The notes beneath the pieces are model-generated. The model ran no database searches, had not been told where the DNA came from, and worked only from the letters and a program-made list of their open reading frames with translations. Of a DNA stretch of 64,000 bases, positions 62,565 through 64,000 are shown piece after piece. Positions within the stretch are counted from its first letter, which is position 1; each line of letters opens with the position of its first letter. The stretch is from Rhodococcus sp. 06-235-1A. GTDB taxonomy: Bacteria > Actinomycetota > Actinomycetes > Mycobacteriales > Mycobacteriaceae. Both the position numbers and the translations under genes were made by a program. The stretch is from NCBI RefSeq assembly GCF_002258785.1, contig NZ_NOYI01000014.1, forward strand, positions 1 to 64,000. Direction: 5' to 3'.

Positions 62565-64000
62565 ATGCGGGTAGGAGTGGGAGTGTCCACCGGATCCGAC
62601 GTCGTGTGCGCGGCTCTCGTCACCGTCGACTCCGACGGTAGTCGCACGGTCGAGTACCGGACGGTGTCCGCCGATCGCCAGGCGAATACCGATATGGGCG
62701 ATCTGGTCACCTCGGCCATCGAACTCATGGCTTCGCTGATACCCGGCCACCGAACCCCCGACGCGATCGCGGTGACCTATCGCAGCGATGCGCATGCCGC
62801 GAACATTCGCGCCGCGCTGACGCACACGACGCGCGACGTTCGCATGGTGCCCGAATCCGCCGCGGCACTCGCGCACCTGGCGACGACCGGGCTGATCGAC
62901 AGGTACGACACGGTCGCGCTGGTCGATCTCGGTGCCTCGGGCCTGTCGGTCACCGTCACCGACCGGACCACAGGAACGGTGCTCGCGCACGATCGCTCCG
63001 AGGCCGTGGGCGGCGATGCACTCGACGCTCTCGTCAAGAACCTCGTCCAGGACATGACCCGCGACAACCTCCGGGACGACATCCGAGACGACCGCGGAAT
63101 CGGGTCGGCGCGATACCGATCGATCAAGGAACAACTGTCCATCGAGGACGAGGTCCGGATCGAGCGGTACAGCGGAATTCCCCTGACCGTCACCCGTGAC
63201 GCCTTCGACGCGGCGGCCTCCCCGGTCTTCGACACGGCCGCGCAATTCGTCCGTGGCGTGTTCGACGTCGGTACCCACGAACCCGAGGCCATCGTGTTGA
63301 TCGGCGGAGGTGCGCACATCCCGTTGCTCGCCACCGCCCTCACCGACCTCTTCCACGCCCCCGTGATTCGGCTGCCGGAACCCGACGCCGTTCTTGCCGT
63401 CGGCGCGGCCACCGTCGCCGCGTCGGTCGTCGGTAGCAACTATCAACTCGTGGCCGGTGCGCGCAGCTCCGCCGGCAGGATCGGTCGATACTCCGGTGCG
63501 ATCGCCGCAGCCGTCGTCGCGGGCGGCCTGGTCCTCGCCTACGGCGTGCAGACCATGAGCCCGGCCGATGACCCCAGCGTCTCGCCGGCCGGAAGTTCCG
63601 CTGAGTCCGCTGCGCAGTCCGGCGAACCCGACGAATCGATCACCGACGGCAGTTCCGTGGGCGACGACGCGCGGACGACGGGCCGCAACCCGGGTGATCG
63701 TTCCGATCCGACGGCGACGACGACGATCGACTCCACCGAATCGTCGGTGCCACTCACTGCATCGGTCGCGCCTTCCACGACGCCGACTCTGCGTCCAGCA
63801 CCCGATCTTCCGCCGATCGAGTGGCCGGTCGGGCCGACATCCGTGCTGCCGTCCCCGGATCTCACCACCGGGGTCACTTCCGAGCCTCTGCCTGCCGTCA
63901 CCACGACTCCGGTTGCGCCGTCCGAGCCGATCGAGCCGTCGGAGCCCGGTGAATCGACCCCGATCAGCCCGGAACCGACGCCGAATTCCACGCCCGAGGT
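62565..64000 (+). CDS. Hsp70-like actin-fold membrane protein (partial, cut by window end)
   Basis: The first 478 codons are present and no stop occurs before the window ends. Residues about 1-300 have the actin/Hsp70 ATPase signature: VALVDLGASGLSVTV (phosphate 2) and VLIGGGAHIPLLATAL (adenosine), but the N-terminal phosphate loop is weak. A span near residues 310-328 and a long Pro/Ser/Thr/Glu-rich tail follow. The substrate-binding Hsp70 domain is missing, so this is not a DnaK; it is typical of actinobacterial Hsp70-like membrane proteins of unknown role. GGAGG precedes the ATG. Confidence 0.85.
   Translation, partial: MRVGVGVSTGSDVVCAALVTVDSDGSRTVEYRTVSADRQANTDMGDLVTSAIELMASLIPGHRTPDAIAVTYRSDAHAANIRAALTHTTRDVRMVPESAAALAHLATTGLIDRYDTVALVDLGASGLSVTVTDRTTGTVLAHDRSEAVGGDALDALVKNLVQDMTRDNLRDDIRDDRGIGSARYRSIKEQLSIEDEVRIERYSGIPLTVTRDAFDAAASPVFDTAAQFVRGVFDVGTHEPEAIVLIGGGAHIPLLATALTDLFHAPVIRLPEPDAVLAVGAATVAASVVGSNYQLVAGARSSAGRIGRYSGAIAAAVVAGGLVLAYGVQTMSPADDPSVSPAGSSAESAAQSGEPDESITDGSSVGDDARTTGRNPGDRSDPTATTTIDSTESSVPLTASVAPSTTPTLRPAPDLPPIEWPVGPTSVLPSPDLTTGVTSEPLPAVTTTPVAPSEPIEPSEPGESTPISPEPTPNSTPE

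Overview
The window is high-GC DNA from an actinobacterium of the order Mycobacteriales, most likely a Rhodococcus. Two lines of evidence support this. The host gene order acrA1 / imuA'-imuB / guaA / choD-type oxidase / guaB3 / guaB2 / DUF5319 / rsdA / sigD / whiB3 / groEL1 / groES follows the Mycobacterium tuberculosis Rv3391-Rv3418 neighbourhood. The proteins WhiB3, SigD, RsdA, GuaB3 and the His-tailed GroEL1 are typical of this group. No organism name can be read directly from the sequence.

Positions 1 to about 32.6 kb are the late half of an integrated temperate siphovirus (HK97-type capsid, long non-contractile tail). Its left end, with the early, repressor and replication genes, lies before the window. 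The order is: small accessory genes and an HNH endonuclease; small and large terminase; portal; a minor capsid protein (MuF type) fused to an ADP-ribosyltransferase; scaffold; major capsid; head-tail connectors; major tail protein; tail assembly chaperones with a -1 frameshift; a 1648-aa tape measure protein with a cysteine-peptidase-like domain; baseplate and fibre genes; a lysis cassette (M15-type endolysin, holin and small membrane proteins); tail-fibre-type genes ending in an SGNH hydrolase. A set of reverse-strand or lysogeny-type genes follows: a membrane-anchored SGNH paralogue, small proteins, DUF4429, DUF2637 and a tyrosine integrase. The right attachment site must lie near 32.53-32.68 kb. 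The structural genes look intact, with overlapping stops and starts throughout, so the prophage may be functional.

From about 32.7 kb the DNA is host chromosome. It opens with a two-domain fatty acyl-CoA reductase-like SDR, then a divergent methyltransferase / ArsR-like pair, a membrane protein, an alpha/beta hydrolase and the SOS-type imuA'-imuB mutagenesis operon with a LexA box. Next come a membrane Ser/Thr kinase, a YqeB-like/histidine kinase/response regulator operon, and an unusual MerR protein carrying a beta-clamp-like domain. A PspC-type envelope stress two-component system lies divergent from a PspC protein, and the shared promoter region holds two identical inverted repeats. The guanine nucleotide block (guaA, guaB3, guaB2) follows, with a cholesterol-oxidase-like GMC enzyme between its members.

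The last part holds the SigD/RsdA sigma-anti-sigma pair, whiB3 after a long leader region, groEL1 and groES behind a CIRCE operator, and an Hsp70-like membrane protein cut by the window end. Several perfect long palindromes act as bidirectional terminators between convergent host genes.
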